Below, piece after piece: positions 6,665-14,257 of a DNA stretch of 23,686 nucleotides. Source of the stretch: a virus. The notes under the pieces were generated by a model. That model did not search any database. It was not told where the DNA came from and saw only the letters and a list, made by a program, of their open reading frames with translations. A program made the translations under genes and the position numbers. The DNA lies in IMG/VR virus record IMGVR_UViG_3300046534_000593, positions 1-23,686 of that record, one strand, 5' to 3'. The stretch's first letter is position 1; each line of letters opens with the position of its first letter.

Positions 6665-7171
6665 ATGACAAGCAAATCACAAGCGCGACGCAATAAACGC
6701 CAGCACACCAAGCCCCAAGAATGGCCCGCTGAGCGCGATGCTGTAGCAATCCCCACCCAACCCACATCACGACCAACAGATCAGCGTCTAGCGCGCGGAC
6801 ATTGGGCCTCAGGCGATACCAAACCCGGCAGCGCATACGTTGATCTTGCCTGTGACATGATCGGGCGTCTTTTGGTTGAGGGCAAAATATCACAACAGCA
6901 GGCACAGGCCGCGCGGTCGTTTTCTGAAGCTCAAGGCGCATACAGATCAGAAATAGGCATATCGGAAAGCAAGTCATGCCTCGCTGAGTCGTCCTGTGGG
7001 TTTGATGCCAGCGACGGCAACCCTGAAATCTACAAGCGTTACAACAAAATGACGGACAAACTCGGATATGTAAGATCCGCGACGCTCAGGAACGAATGCA
7101 ACAAAATGGCCCGCGAAAATCCGCGCAGTCTTGACGCTCTGCGCAATGCGCTTGACTGCTTGGCAGGGTAA
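6665..7171 (+). CDS. Basic phage protein, candidate late-gene regulator
   Basis: A 168-residue protein with an AGGGCG ribosome site 6-7 nt before the ATG; an in-frame stop 15 nt upstream fixes the start. The first 50 residues are basic and Pro/Gln-rich (SKSQARRNKRQ). Residues about 55-165 form a helical core: LACDMIGRLLVEGKISQQQ, then AARSFSEAQGAYRSE, then a Cys/Ser-rich linker and IYKRYNKMTDKLG. I recall similar 'GKI..xQ..A..F' cores in alphaproteobacterial phage regulators, but cannot name the family. It lies just before the late promoter/terminator, where lambda-like phages place an antiterminator (Q). That is a positional inference only. Confidence 0.65.
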   Translation: MTSKSQARRNKRQHTKPQEWPAERDAVAIPTQPTSRPTDQRLARGHWASGDTKPGSAYVDLACDMIGRLLVEGKISQQQAQAARSFSEAQGAYRSEIGISESKSCLAESSCGFDASDGNPEIYKRYNKMTDKLGYVRSATLRNECNKMARENPRSLDALRNALDCLAG

Positions 7172-7195
7172 ACCAACACAACAAAGGGGAAAGAT

Positions 7196-7474
7196 ATGAC
7201 GAAAGAAGAATTTCTTGCCGCACTTCCAAGCATGATTGAGCCGCTGGTGTGGGACGGGTTTCGCAGCGGACCCTATAAAATCTACGTTTATGATCAGGGG
7301 GCTGATCTTTGGTTTTGCACCAAGGCATTTAATTGCGAGGCAGGTTACAAGCGACTGCTTGGGGCATACGTGACGCGGGTTAGCATTGATGACCTCAAGC
7401 AAGAAGCCAACACCCACCACATTGCCGCGATCACAGCGGCGTTCCAAACGCCGTTCACCCCAACTCTTGACTAA
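7196..7474 (+). CDS. Accessory protein, paralogue of the gene at 5843
   Basis: A 92-residue protein preceded by the leader ACAACAAAGGGGAAAGAT, shared with other small genes in the window. It keeps both blocks of its longer paralogue: residues 5-19 (FLAALPSMIEPLVWD) and the ANTHH block near 71, followed by AAITAAFQTP. The middle is shorter and divergent, with several aromatic residues and two Cys. Its 3' end overlaps the -35 box of the candidate late promoter. Function is unknown. Confidence 0.7.
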   Translation: MTKEEFLAALPSMIEPLVWDGFRSGPYKIYVYDQGADLWFCTKAFNCEAGYKRLLGAYVTRVSIDDLKQEANTHHIAAITAAFQTPFTPTLD

Positions 7475-7494
7475 CGCGCAAAAACTGCTATTTA
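7467..7494 (+). promoter_or_regulatory. Candidate late promoter (copy A)
   Basis: TTGACT (7467-7472), a 16-nt spacer containing GCGCAAAAA, then TATTTA (7489-7494). A very similar element lies at 14674-14702 (TTGCAC, GCGCAAAAA, TATTTC), and similarity continues about 19 nt past the -10 box, ending in AATTG. Two independent copies, each before structural genes, support a real shared promoter. Transcription would begin near 7501. Confidence 0.55.
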
Positions 7495-7509
7495 TGAGTG
7501 CGAGGAATT

Positions 7510-7539
7510 GCGTTTAGTCGAAAGGCTGGGCGCTTTTTT
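7510..7539 (+). terminator. Intrinsic terminator just downstream of late promoter A
   Basis: The left arm 7510-7519 (GCGTTTAGTC) pairs with 7524-7533 (GGCTGGGCGC) over 10 bp, including four G-U pairs, around a GAAA tetraloop, and six T follow (7534-7539). Only about 10 nt separate it from the predicted transcription start, so it would release a very short RNA unless transcription is antiterminated. Confidence 0.65.
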
Positions 7540-7581
7540 GTTGGGCGGGATGCTCACACCACATGAAAAGGCGGGAAGCCT

Positions 7582-7614
7582 ATGCGATCTATACATTCAA
7601 GTTTTTCAAAATGA
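7582..7614 (+). CDS. Ten-codon leader ORF coupled to small terminase gene
   Basis: ATG at 7582 follows GCGGGAAGCCT and encodes MRSIHSSFSK. Its TGA (7612-7614) overlaps the ATG (7611) of the terminase small subunit as ATGA. The terminase ATG has no ribosome site of its own (preceded by TTTTTCAAA), so translation of this mini-ORF probably delivers ribosomes to it. It could be chance, but the exact overlap is telling. Confidence 0.4.
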   Translation: MRSIHSSFSK

Positions 7615-7913
7615 CTTTGCACGGCGGTAAGAGAACAGGCGCAGGCAGAAAGCCCGGGGCAACATCACTTGCCAAGCGTGATCTGGCGTCTATGGCCAAG
7701 GAGCACGTTGACCTAGCCTTGTCCGTATTGGCGGAAATTGCAGCAGCAGGGCAAAGCGAACCTGCGAGGGTATCAGCGGCCAACGCGCTCCTAGATCGAG
7801 CATACGGCAAGCCAATCCAAGGCACTGTGCAGATCCCAGCGGAGAAAGCGCCGCAAATGTTCGAGGGGTGGGATATTGAGCGAGCGGAATCTGATACGCC
7901 TGACGCTGACTGA
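7611..7913 (+). CDS. terS: Terminase small subunit
   Basis: Recognises phage DNA for packaging and regulates the large subunit. In 100 residues the N-terminal basic GGKRTGAGRKPG (5-16) is typical of one family of small terminases, followed by helices (SLAKRDLASMAKEHVDLALSVLAEIAA and RVSAANALLDRAYGKP) that form the oligomerising core. I chose ATG 7611 rather than ATG 7563 because GGKRTGAGRKPG normally lies at the extreme N-terminus, and because of the ATGA overlap with the leader ORF. The upstream start would add 16 residues and overlap the leader in another frame. The gene overlaps the large subunit by 38 nt. Confidence 0.85.
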   Translation: MTLHGGKRTGAGRKPGATSLAKRDLASMAKEHVDLALSVLAEIAAAGQSEPARVSAANALLDRAYGKPIQGTVQIPAEKAPQMFEGWDIERAESDTPDAD

Positions 7914-9135
7914 GCCGCAAGAACGGTTTCTAATGTCTAAAGCAAAGCATCCGGCGTTCGTTGCTGGTTTCGGCGCGGGCAAGTCCGAGATAATGGCCTG
8001 CTCTGCGCTTGGAGACGCGGCCCACAGCGCCACGGCATTGATCGGGCTGTACGCGCCAACCTACGACCTTGTGCGGCTTATCACGGCCCCGCGCATTTGC
8101 GCCAAACTTGAGGAACAGGGCATTCCGCACAGGTGGAATAAGTCCGATAATGTGATCTATACATCATGGCCGCGCTTCGGTGATTTTTTACTACGCACCA
8201 TGGACAACCCTGAGCGCATTGTAGGATATGAGACCTACCGCTCGCATGTTGACGAGCTTGACACGCTCAAGACTGAGGCTGCGCGCAAGGCATGGAATCA
8301 GATCATTGCACGCAACCGGCAGCGACCTGAAGGCATCAAGCGGCCATTCAATCGCGTTTCAGCATATACGACGCCCGAGGGTTTTGGATTCGTCTATGAG
8401 CGCTGGGCAAAGAACAAAACAGAAGGCTATGAGTTTTTCCAAGCCCCGACGTATAGCAACCCATTTCTGCCTGATGATTATGTTGACAACCTGCGGGCTA
8501 GTTATCCGGCGCAGTTAATTGATGCCTATATTGAAGGGCAGTTCGTTAACCTCACATCGGGCACGGTCTACAATTCATTTAACCGAGAGACCAATCGCAG
8601 CCCCGAAACCCTGCAACCAGGTGAGCCGATCCGGCTCGGCATGGACTTCAACGTAGGGAATATGGCCGCATGTGCGTTTGTGCTGCGTGAGAACGACTGG
8701 CACTGTGTTGATGAGATTAAGGGCGGCATTGATACACCTTCGATGATCACGACCATGGCAGAGCGATACGAAGGCCACAGCGTTATTATTTACCCTGACG
8801 CAAGCGGCAACAATAAGAGCAGCAAGGGCGCGTCATTGTCTGACATCTCACTGCTGAGGAATGCAGGCTACACGATACGAACCAAGCCAAGCAACCCGCG
8901 CGTGAAAGACAGGGTGCAGGCGGTCAATATGGGCTTCCAGCGGGGGCGTGTGTTCGTCAACCCTGACACCTGCCCCGAGACAGCGCGGTGCCTTGAGCAG
9001 CAAGCTTATAACAAGCAGGGCGAGCCGGACAAGACAACCGGACTTGACCACCAGAATGACGCATTCGGTTATCCTATCGCGTATGAAATGCCGATCAGAA
9101 ACACCGCGAAGGTGCAAGAGCGAATCCGGTTTTAA
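7876..9135 (+). CDS. terL: Terminase large subunit
   Basis: The packaging motor ATPase and nuclease that pumps DNA into the prohead and cuts it. The 419 residues show Walker A GFGAGKS (31-37), a Walker B-like HVDELD (Asp126-Glu127), and RNase H-like nuclease acidic residues in MDFNVG (Asp257), YPDASG (Asp308) and DHQNDAF (391-395). It begins with TTG, with GAGGGG about 7 nt upstream, inside the small-subunit gene; an ATG at 7933 would remove the conserved LTEPQERFL stretch. Its length fits the compact terminases found with DUF4055 portals. Confidence 0.95.
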   Translation: MSERNLIRLTLTEPQERFLMSKAKHPAFVAGFGAGKSEIMACSALGDAAHSATALIGLYAPTYDLVRLITAPRICAKLEEQGIPHRWNKSDNVIYTSWPRFGDFLLRTMDNPERIVGYETYRSHVDELDTLKTEAARKAWNQIIARNRQRPEGIKRPFNRVSAYTTPEGFGFVYERWAKNKTEGYEFFQAPTYSNPFLPDDYVDNLRASYPAQLIDAYIEGQFVNLTSGTVYNSFNRETNRSPETLQPGEPIRLGMDFNVGNMAACAFVLRENDWHCVDEIKGGIDTPSMITTMAERYEGHSVIIYPDASGNNKSSKGASLSDISLLRNAGYTIRTKPSNPRVKDRVQAVNMGFQRGRVFVNPDTCPETARCLEQQAYNKQGEPDKTTGLDHQNDAFGYPIAYEMPIRNTAKVQERIRF

Positions 9136-9144
9136 GGAAATACC

Positions 9145-10575
9145 ATGTCAAAAACAGTCAATAAACGATCTGCGGTTATGGCTGCAATTGTCCAATCCTC
9201 GGAAAAGGGCCGCGCTCTTATGGGCGGCACCGAAGCAATGCGAAAGGCTGGGCAGAAGTACCTGCCTAAGTTTGGCGCGGAAGACGATCAAGACTACAAG
9301 GCTCGGCTGGCGTCGTCTTGGCTGTTCAACGGGATGCGCAAAACCGTTAAAGACATGACCGGGCGCGTATTCACAAAACCCATTGAGATAGCAGAAGGCC
9401 CTGACCGCCTTAAAGAATTCGCCGAAGACATCAACATGCAGGGCCAAGACCTGAGCGCGTTTGCATCTGACATATTCAAGGACGCCTTTGTGCCGGGCAT
9501 TTCTTACATTATGGTGGATGCCCCGCGACGTGAGGGCGAGACCACACGCGAGCAGGCTGCAACGCTTGGCCTGCGTCCTTACATGGCGCACCTGAAGGTT
9601 GAGGATGTGCTAGGGTTCAAAACTGAGACGTACGGCAACGTCCTAGCGCTGTCTATGCTGCGGATCATGGAGTCAGTCAAAGAAACAGACCCAGCCGATG
9701 AATTTACGCAAATCAGCGTGGATCAGGTCCGAGTGCTTACGCGCGAGGGCGGCACAGTATCGGTGCGCATCTACCGTGAGAACGACAAAAACGACTGGCT
9801 TGTGTTTGACGAATACCTGACCAATGCCGAGGAAATCACGGTTATCCCGTTTTATGCCCAGCGCACGGGTTTCTTCACCGCTGAACCTGTGCTTGAAGAC
9901 CTTGCGGACGTGAACATTGCGCATTGGCAGTCACAATCTGACCAGCGCAATATTCTGCATGTTGCCCGCGTGCCGATCTTGTTTGCATCTGGCAGGCGAC
10001 CTGATGAGCCGATTGTGATCAGTGCCTCGAACGCGGTTACTTCAGAAGATCCGGCCTCAAAGCTGGTATGGGTTGAGCACACCGGCGCGGCTATTGGCGC
10101 GGGGCGTACTGACCTCAAAGACCTGGAATATCAGATGCAGGCGCTTGGCCTTCAGTTGCTTGTAGCGAGCAATGAGACCGCAACCGGTGCTGTGCTGGAC
10201 TCTGCCAAGGAAACATCAACCCTGTCAATGATGGCCGACAACCTGAAGGACGCACTTGAACAGGCGCTTAAATGGATGGCGTTTTATGACGGGTTGCCAG
10301 AGCAGGACATCACAATCGTCGTCAACAAAGACTTCGGCATTATGCCACTGACCGCGCAAGAAGTGCAGGTCATGCAACAGGACGTTGCGCTCGGCCTGTT
10401 GTCAAAAGAGGCATATTATGAGGAACGCAAACGGCGCGGATTCTTGCGGCCTGATCTTGACACTCAAGGCGACATGGACGCAATCTCACAGCAGCCGCCT
10501 GACCTGACTGGTGAGGCGTTGGACCTGAGCGGCACGAGCGGTGTTGATAGCGCATTGGCGGCTTTGAATGGATAG
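9145..10575 (+). CDS. Portal protein, DUF4055 type
   Basis: Forms the dodecameric channel at one capsid vertex that binds terminase and the neck. The 476-residue sequence has features I know from DUF4055 portals: an N-terminal YKARLASSWLFNGMRKTV region, FVPGISYIMVD near 115-125, DVNIAHWQSQSDQRNILH near 255, and a Gln-rich helix with ETATGAVLDSAKE near 355. TAAGGAAA precedes the ATG. It follows the large terminase by 9 nt and overlaps the collagen-like gene by 8 nt at its end, in one late transcript. Confidence 0.9.
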   Translation: MSKTVNKRSAVMAAIVQSSEKGRALMGGTEAMRKAGQKYLPKFGAEDDQDYKARLASSWLFNGMRKTVKDMTGRVFTKPIEIAEGPDRLKEFAEDINMQGQDLSAFASDIFKDAFVPGISYIMVDAPRREGETTREQAATLGLRPYMAHLKVEDVLGFKTETYGNVLALSMLRIMESVKETDPADEFTQISVDQVRVLTREGGTVSVRIYRENDKNDWLVFDEYLTNAEEITVIPFYAQRTGFFTAEPVLEDLADVNIAHWQSQSDQRNILHVARVPILFASGRRPDEPIVISASNAVTSEDPASKLVWVEHTGAAIGAGRTDLKDLEYQMQALGLQLLVASNETATGAVLDSAKETSTLSMMADNLKDALEQALKWMAFYDGLPEQDITIVVNKDFGIMPLTAQEVQVMQQDVALGLLSKEAYYEERKRRGFLRPDLDTQGDMDAISQQPPDLTGEALDLSGTSGVDSALAALNG

Positions 10576-11383
10576 GGATCTAGGAGAGTTTGTCGGCAAG
10601 GGTTTTGCTGTGCTGCGTGATCGTCTGAAGGCCGTTGAGTCACGTAAGGCGATCAACGGCATTGACGGGCAAGACGGCAAGGACGGAAGTGCAGGGCCGC
10701 AAGGTTCGGCAGGCCCGCAAGGTGACGTAGGGCCTGAAGGTAAGACAGGCACGCAAGGCGATGTTGGCCCAAAGGGCGATCAAGGTAACAGCGTAAAAGG
10801 AGATAAAGGCGATGAAGGCGAATCCATACGGGGCGAAAAAGGGGACCAAGGGAACCAAGGCCAAGCCGGTGAAGCGGGGCAAGTAGGGCCAAAGGGCGCA
10901 AGGGGTGAACCTGGCGCGAAAGGCAACGACGGGCGAACAGTAACAGGCCCACAAGGTGACAACGGAGAGGGTGTCCAGGCGGCGTCAATCAACGAACGCG
11001 GGCACCTGATCATCACGCTTGACGATGGCCGCAAGATCGACGCAGGCAGGGTCAAGGGCCGAGACGGGCAGTCATATCAAGGCATGATCGCAGGCGGACC
11101 AAGCACGCCCAGACCGTCGGGCATTGCAACTCTGGACTTTGGCGCGTCGGCTAAGACATCAACCGTTGTGGTCACTGGTGTTGATGCGATCACCGCGACC
11201 TCGGTTGTGCTGGTCAAAATGCGCATTGAAGACACCGACGATCACACTGCCGAGGATCTGTTGATTGACCCAATACGAGTTGAGGCGTTTGCAATTGTGG
11301 CGGGCGTTGGCTTTACGATATACGGCGCGATGGAAAACGCGCCTGCAAATGGAAAATATAACGTCCAGTGGGCGCTAGGTTAG
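10568..11383 (+). CDS. Collagen-like fibre protein
   Basis: A 271-residue structural protein. Residues 31-135 are Gly-X-Y repeats (about 30 triplets) interrupted three times by five-residue units: GNSVK (73-77), GESIR (84-88) and GRTVT (122-126). Such repeats form a collagen-like trimeric rod, common in phage fibres. The N-terminal helix (FVGKGFAVLRDRLKAVESR) may be the attachment or trimer-starting part. Residues about 185-271 (TLDFGAS onwards, ending YNVQWALG) look like a beta-sandwich tip found at the end of phage fibres. Because it lies between portal and head genes, a head or neck fibre is as likely as a tail fibre. Confidence 0.85.
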   Translation: MDRDLGEFVGKGFAVLRDRLKAVESRKAINGIDGQDGKDGSAGPQGSAGPQGDVGPEGKTGTQGDVGPKGDQGNSVKGDKGDEGESIRGEKGDQGNQGQAGEAGQVGPKGARGEPGAKGNDGRTVTGPQGDNGEGVQAASINERGHLIITLDDGRKIDAGRVKGRDGQSYQGMIAGGPSTPRPSGIATLDFGASAKTSTVVVTGVDAITATSVVLVKMRIEDTDDHTAEDLLIDPIRVEAFAIVAGVGFTIYGAMENAPANGKYNVQWALG

Positions 11384-11391
11384 GAAATCAA

Positions 11392-12273
11392 ATGGCAGTC
11401 GAAATTAAATCAGGCGCAGGCACGGACCTTGCAACAGTTGAGCCAAACTCAAAGTCAATAAGGGTTACAAACTTTAGCACCGGTGGCATTGAGGGTTTTC
11501 AATCTCTGCCGATTACTGTGCCGATCACTGATGTTTCGGCACTAAATGACGACCTAATCGCGGCTTTGGACGTGTCGCAGTACAAGTTTATCAGCCTTCA
11601 GCTTGTCGGCACTTGGGCGGCTACTGTGTCGTTTCAGGGGTCAAACGACGGCGGCACATTCTACCCTATTGTGACATCCAACCCAAGCGGGGGGCAGGCA
11701 ATTGGCGAATCGTCAACGACTGAAAATCGGCTTGTAAAGGTTCCGACGATCTACAAATTTGTGCGCATTAGGGTGACGGCTTACACCTCGGGCATTGTTG
11801 AGGGCGTGGCGTTTGGCCATCGTGATGAAAACTCGTCGGGTCTTATTGCTGCGATTGGGCCTGTGACGCTAAACCCTGAGACAACCAAGAAAATCGGCAA
11901 CGTGGGCATCGCGCAAAGCGGCAGCACCGTGACCTACCAGAAATTCATCTCTGACACGACGACGAACGCGACCGCAGTGTCAAGCGTGCCTGCAAATATC
12001 TCAATCCTGCACATGGAAAACAGCGGTGACGGCGTGCGCTACGTTAAGTTCTACAACAAGGCCAGCGCGCCCGTGGTTGGAACTGACGTACCGCTGATCA
12101 CAATTGGTATTCCGGCAGTGTCAAGCTCAAGTTTTACGCTGCCTGCGCTGGTCGGCATTGACTTTTCCATAGGTATTTCCTTCGCTATCACCTTGGGCGC
12201 GGCTGACAGTGACACCACCCCGCTCAGTGTTGCGGCCAACGTCACCGGGCTTATTGCTTACTCCGCGTTGTGA
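11392..12273 (+). CDS. Beta-rich virion structural protein
   Basis: A 293-residue protein. I start it at the ATG at 11392 (MAVEIKSG), preceded by AGGAAATCAA, rather than an in-frame upstream ATG. Residues about 60-145 contain the pattern LVGTWAATVSFQGSNDGGTFYP followed by YKFVRIRVTAYTSGIVEG, which I know from beta-sandwich domains of phage fibre and head-decoration proteins. The C-terminal third (from ISILHMENSGDG through KFYNKASAP) resembles another such domain. It follows the collagen-like gene directly, so the two may form one appendage. No enzyme motif is seen. Confidence 0.7.
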   Translation: MAVEIKSGAGTDLATVEPNSKSIRVTNFSTGGIEGFQSLPITVPITDVSALNDDLIAALDVSQYKFISLQLVGTWAATVSFQGSNDGGTFYPIVTSNPSGGQAIGESSTTENRLVKVPTIYKFVRIRVTAYTSGIVEGVAFGHRDENSSGLIAAIGPVTLNPETTKKIGNVGIAQSGSTVTYQKFISDTTTNATAVSSVPANISILHMENSGDGVRYVKFYNKASAPVVGTDVPLITIGIPAVSSSSFTLPALVGIDFSIGISFAITLGAADSDTTPLSVAANVTGLIAYSAL

Positions 12274-12330
12274 TGGCTTGATTTAGGCAGGCAAGCGGCG
12301 TAAGGTTAGGGGGCAACAAAGGGGAATGAG

Positions 12331-12651
12331 ATGACTGACATGCCGCCAAAAATATGGGCAAAACAAGAAGACGATAGCAATTTTGCGCAAACTGGCATTT
12401 GGTCAACAGATCGATGCCAGTATTACGATGATTTGGAATTTTGTTACGTGCGCTTGATTGTGGCTCAATCAAAAAAAGCTGATATTGAAAGCCGTGCAGG
12501 TTTGCGCATTGAAGCACTGACCGAGGCATTGCAAAGCATTCACGACGTGCCATTTGACAAGCCTGCCAACTTCCACGCCTCAGATGAGGACTGGCTAAAA
12601 CGCAGGGCGCAAATGATGCAGAACGCGGCAAGAATTGCGTTGAACCCATGA
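12331..12651 (+). CDS. Hypothetical accessory protein, moron-like
   Basis: A 106-residue protein I do not recognise. The leader GCAACAAAGGGGAATGAG before its ATG matches those of several other small genes. It is visibly AT-richer than the flanking structural genes. Its N-terminal half is polar and aromatic (WSTDRCQYYDDLEFCYVR), and the rest is helical with a SIHDVPFDKPANFHASDEDW segment. Its stop overlaps the head morphogenesis gene by ATGA, so that gene may depend on it for translation. Position and composition suggest an inserted accessory gene. Confidence 0.65.
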   Translation: MTDMPPKIWAKQEDDSNFAQTGIWSTDRCQYYDDLEFCYVRLIVAQSKKADIESRAGLRIEALTEALQSIHDVPFDKPANFHASDEDWLKRRAQMMQNAARIALNP

Positions 12652-13730
12652 CCAGCGCCAACGATAAAATCCTTGACATCATGACGACCCGCGCGCTTGA
12701 CCTGCAAAGGCTGGCGGCGGGTCAGGCGCGCGATGTGGGCAGGTTTCTTGACGAGCTTCAAGGCGACATTGTCGCCCAACTTGCGCGCATTGATCCGACG
12801 GGCATTGACGGTATTTCAAGGCGTCAGGCGCGGCTAGAGAAGCTCTTAAAGCAGGTCAGGGGTACGATCACGGCGTCTTACCGGGCCGAGGGTGTGCGGC
12901 TTGCTAACGAATTGCGCGAAATTGCAGACATTGAAGCCCGGTTCGCTGTGTCTGCAATCAATCGGGGCGCGGGTGTTCAGCTTATTACAACAGAGCTAAC
13001 ACGCGGGCAGCTTGTGGCGATTACGGGTGACCTGTTAGTGCAGGGCGCGCCGGTGTCTGACTGGATCTCACGGCAGGGCGGCGACACGCTCAAAAGGTTC
13101 CAAGACAACATGCGGCTTGGAATTGCTCAGGGGGAAACCAACGGGCAGTTAATCCGACGGATCCGAGGCGGCAAGCAGAACGGTGAAGTCGTTGAGGGCT
13201 TCATGAAGATCACGCGGGCGCACGCTGACACGTTGGTGAGGTCGGCCACGCAGGCGGTGTCACAAGCGTCAAGGCAGGCGGTCTACAACGACAACGACGA
13301 GCTCATAAAGGGCGAGCAGTGGGTCAGCACGATTGACCTCCGCACTACCATTCTATGCTCGGCGCGTGATGGCCTGCTCTATACCGTTGGAACACATGAG
13401 CCGATTGACCACAGCCTGCCGTGGTTCGGTGGACCTGGCAATCTGCACTTTGGTTGCCGGTCAACGTCAACGCCTGTACTGAAGACATTCCGCGAGCTTG
13501 GGTTTGACATTGACGAAATACCGGAATCCACACGCGCAAGCCTTGACGGGCAGATACCACAGGACACGTCGTTTGAAGGCTGGCTATCTCGGCGGACTGT
13601 TGCAGAGCAGAATGAAAACCTAGGCGTTGGGCGTGCTAAGTTGTGGCGCGACGGCGATATATCTTTTAGGGATCTGATGGACGCAAACGGGCGCGAATTG
13701 ACGTTGCAGGAGTTGCGCGCGCGGGTGTAG
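12648..13730 (+). CDS. Mu F-like minor head morphogenesis protein
   Basis: A minor capsid component that in SPP1 gp7/Mu gpF relatives binds the portal and may be injected with DNA. The 360-residue protein has a helical N-terminal half (1-200) and the family core at about 205-285: a helix ending ASRQAVYNDND, WVSTIDLRTTILCSARDG (Cys237), then PWFGGPGNLHFGCRST (Cys270). The paired cysteines and the final HFGCR in place of the common HPNCR are typical. It starts by ATGA overlap with the 106-residue accessory gene. Confidence in the family is high; its exact role here is inferred. Confidence 0.88.
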   Translation: MTSANDKILDIMTTRALDLQRLAAGQARDVGRFLDELQGDIVAQLARIDPTGIDGISRRQARLEKLLKQVRGTITASYRAEGVRLANELREIADIEARFAVSAINRGAGVQLITTELTRGQLVAITGDLLVQGAPVSDWISRQGGDTLKRFQDNMRLGIAQGETNGQLIRRIRGGKQNGEVVEGFMKITRAHADTLVRSATQAVSQASRQAVYNDNDELIKGEQWVSTIDLRTTILCSARDGLLYTVGTHEPIDHSLPWFGGPGNLHFGCRSTSTPVLKTFRELGFDIDEIPESTRASLDGQIPQDTSFEGWLSRRTVAEQNENLGVGRAKLWRDGDISFRDLMDANGRELTLQELRARV

Positions 13731-13759
13731 GGTTGAGGCGAACCAAAGGGGAATAAATT

Positions 13760-14191
13760 ATGAAATGGTATGTGCCGCTAAGACGACCAGTTGACCCATC
13801 GCAAAGCAACGCCATGCGCCAATACAGCATCGAAGAAATGTTTAAAGAAGGACGTCGCTTTGATGCTAAGACGAAAAGCCAGTTTGTTTCTGAACTTCAA
13901 GAAATCCATGACTTTGAGATAAACGATACAAATAGGTTCAAATGGTTCAAAGTTGTGCTTCAGGTCGCAATTGATGGCGTTCCTCAAGGCGAGCTTTTGG
14001 GAATGACACCAACAGGTGCGGAGGGAGTGGTGAAAGTCGCATTCTTGTACAATGAGTACACTGATATGACCGGGCGTGACTTTAACATATTTATTCCTGA
14101 TGATGATAAGTTGGCTGGGGATTGTAAAACCTTACACAAAGATAGGGTTTCCGTTTGGATGCCAAAAGACGAACTGACTACGGCCACCTAA
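13760..14191 (+). CDS. Hypothetical accessory protein, moron-like
   Basis: A 143-residue protein with no family I recognise. The leader AACCAAAGGGGAATAAATT precedes the ATG. It is AT-richer than the head genes. An N-terminal segment with SIEEMFKEGRRFDAKTKSQF is helical; the rest looks beta-rich (FKWFKVVLQVAID, VVKVAFLYNEYTD, FNIFIPDDD, VSVWMPKDE). The ending resembles small domains that bind other proteins, but this is only an impression. The gene's last bases belong to a 20-bp sequence repeated at the end of the next gene. Confidence 0.65.
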   Translation: MKWYVPLRRPVDPSQSNAMRQYSIEEMFKEGRRFDAKTKSQFVSELQEIHDFEINDTNRFKWFKVVLQVAIDGVPQGELLGMTPTGAEGVVKVAFLYNEYTDMTGRDFNIFIPDDDKLAGDCKTLHKDRVSVWMPKDELTTAT

Positions 14192-14206
14192 CACCAAGCC
14201 CCTTGC
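14187..14206 (+). repeat. 20-bp direct repeat, copy 1
   Basis: CCTAACACCAAGCCCCTTGC spans the stop codon of the 143-residue gene and is identical to positions 14658-14677, 471 bp further on. The repeats bracket the 135-residue accessory gene and its leader. Confidence 0.9.
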
Positions 14207-14257
14207 TAAGGTTAGGCGGCGGCGCTAGGGTGTGGTTATCAACAAAGGGGAATGGCT

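Noticed and set aside
6421-6696. Plus-strand ORF of 91 codons
   Set aside because: No ribosome site, overlaps the start of the 168-residue gene, and has no recognisable or structured sequence.
10640-11055. Minus-strand ORFs opposite the collagen-like repeat
   Set aside because: They arise because Gly-X-Y codons read backwards give open Pro/Leu-rich frames; no start signals.
12648-13730. ADP-ribosyltransferase or toxin domain in the Mu F-like protein
   Set aside because: Some relatives carry C-terminal toxin domains, but after the Cys270 core only about 90 ordinary residues remain, with no catalytic motif.
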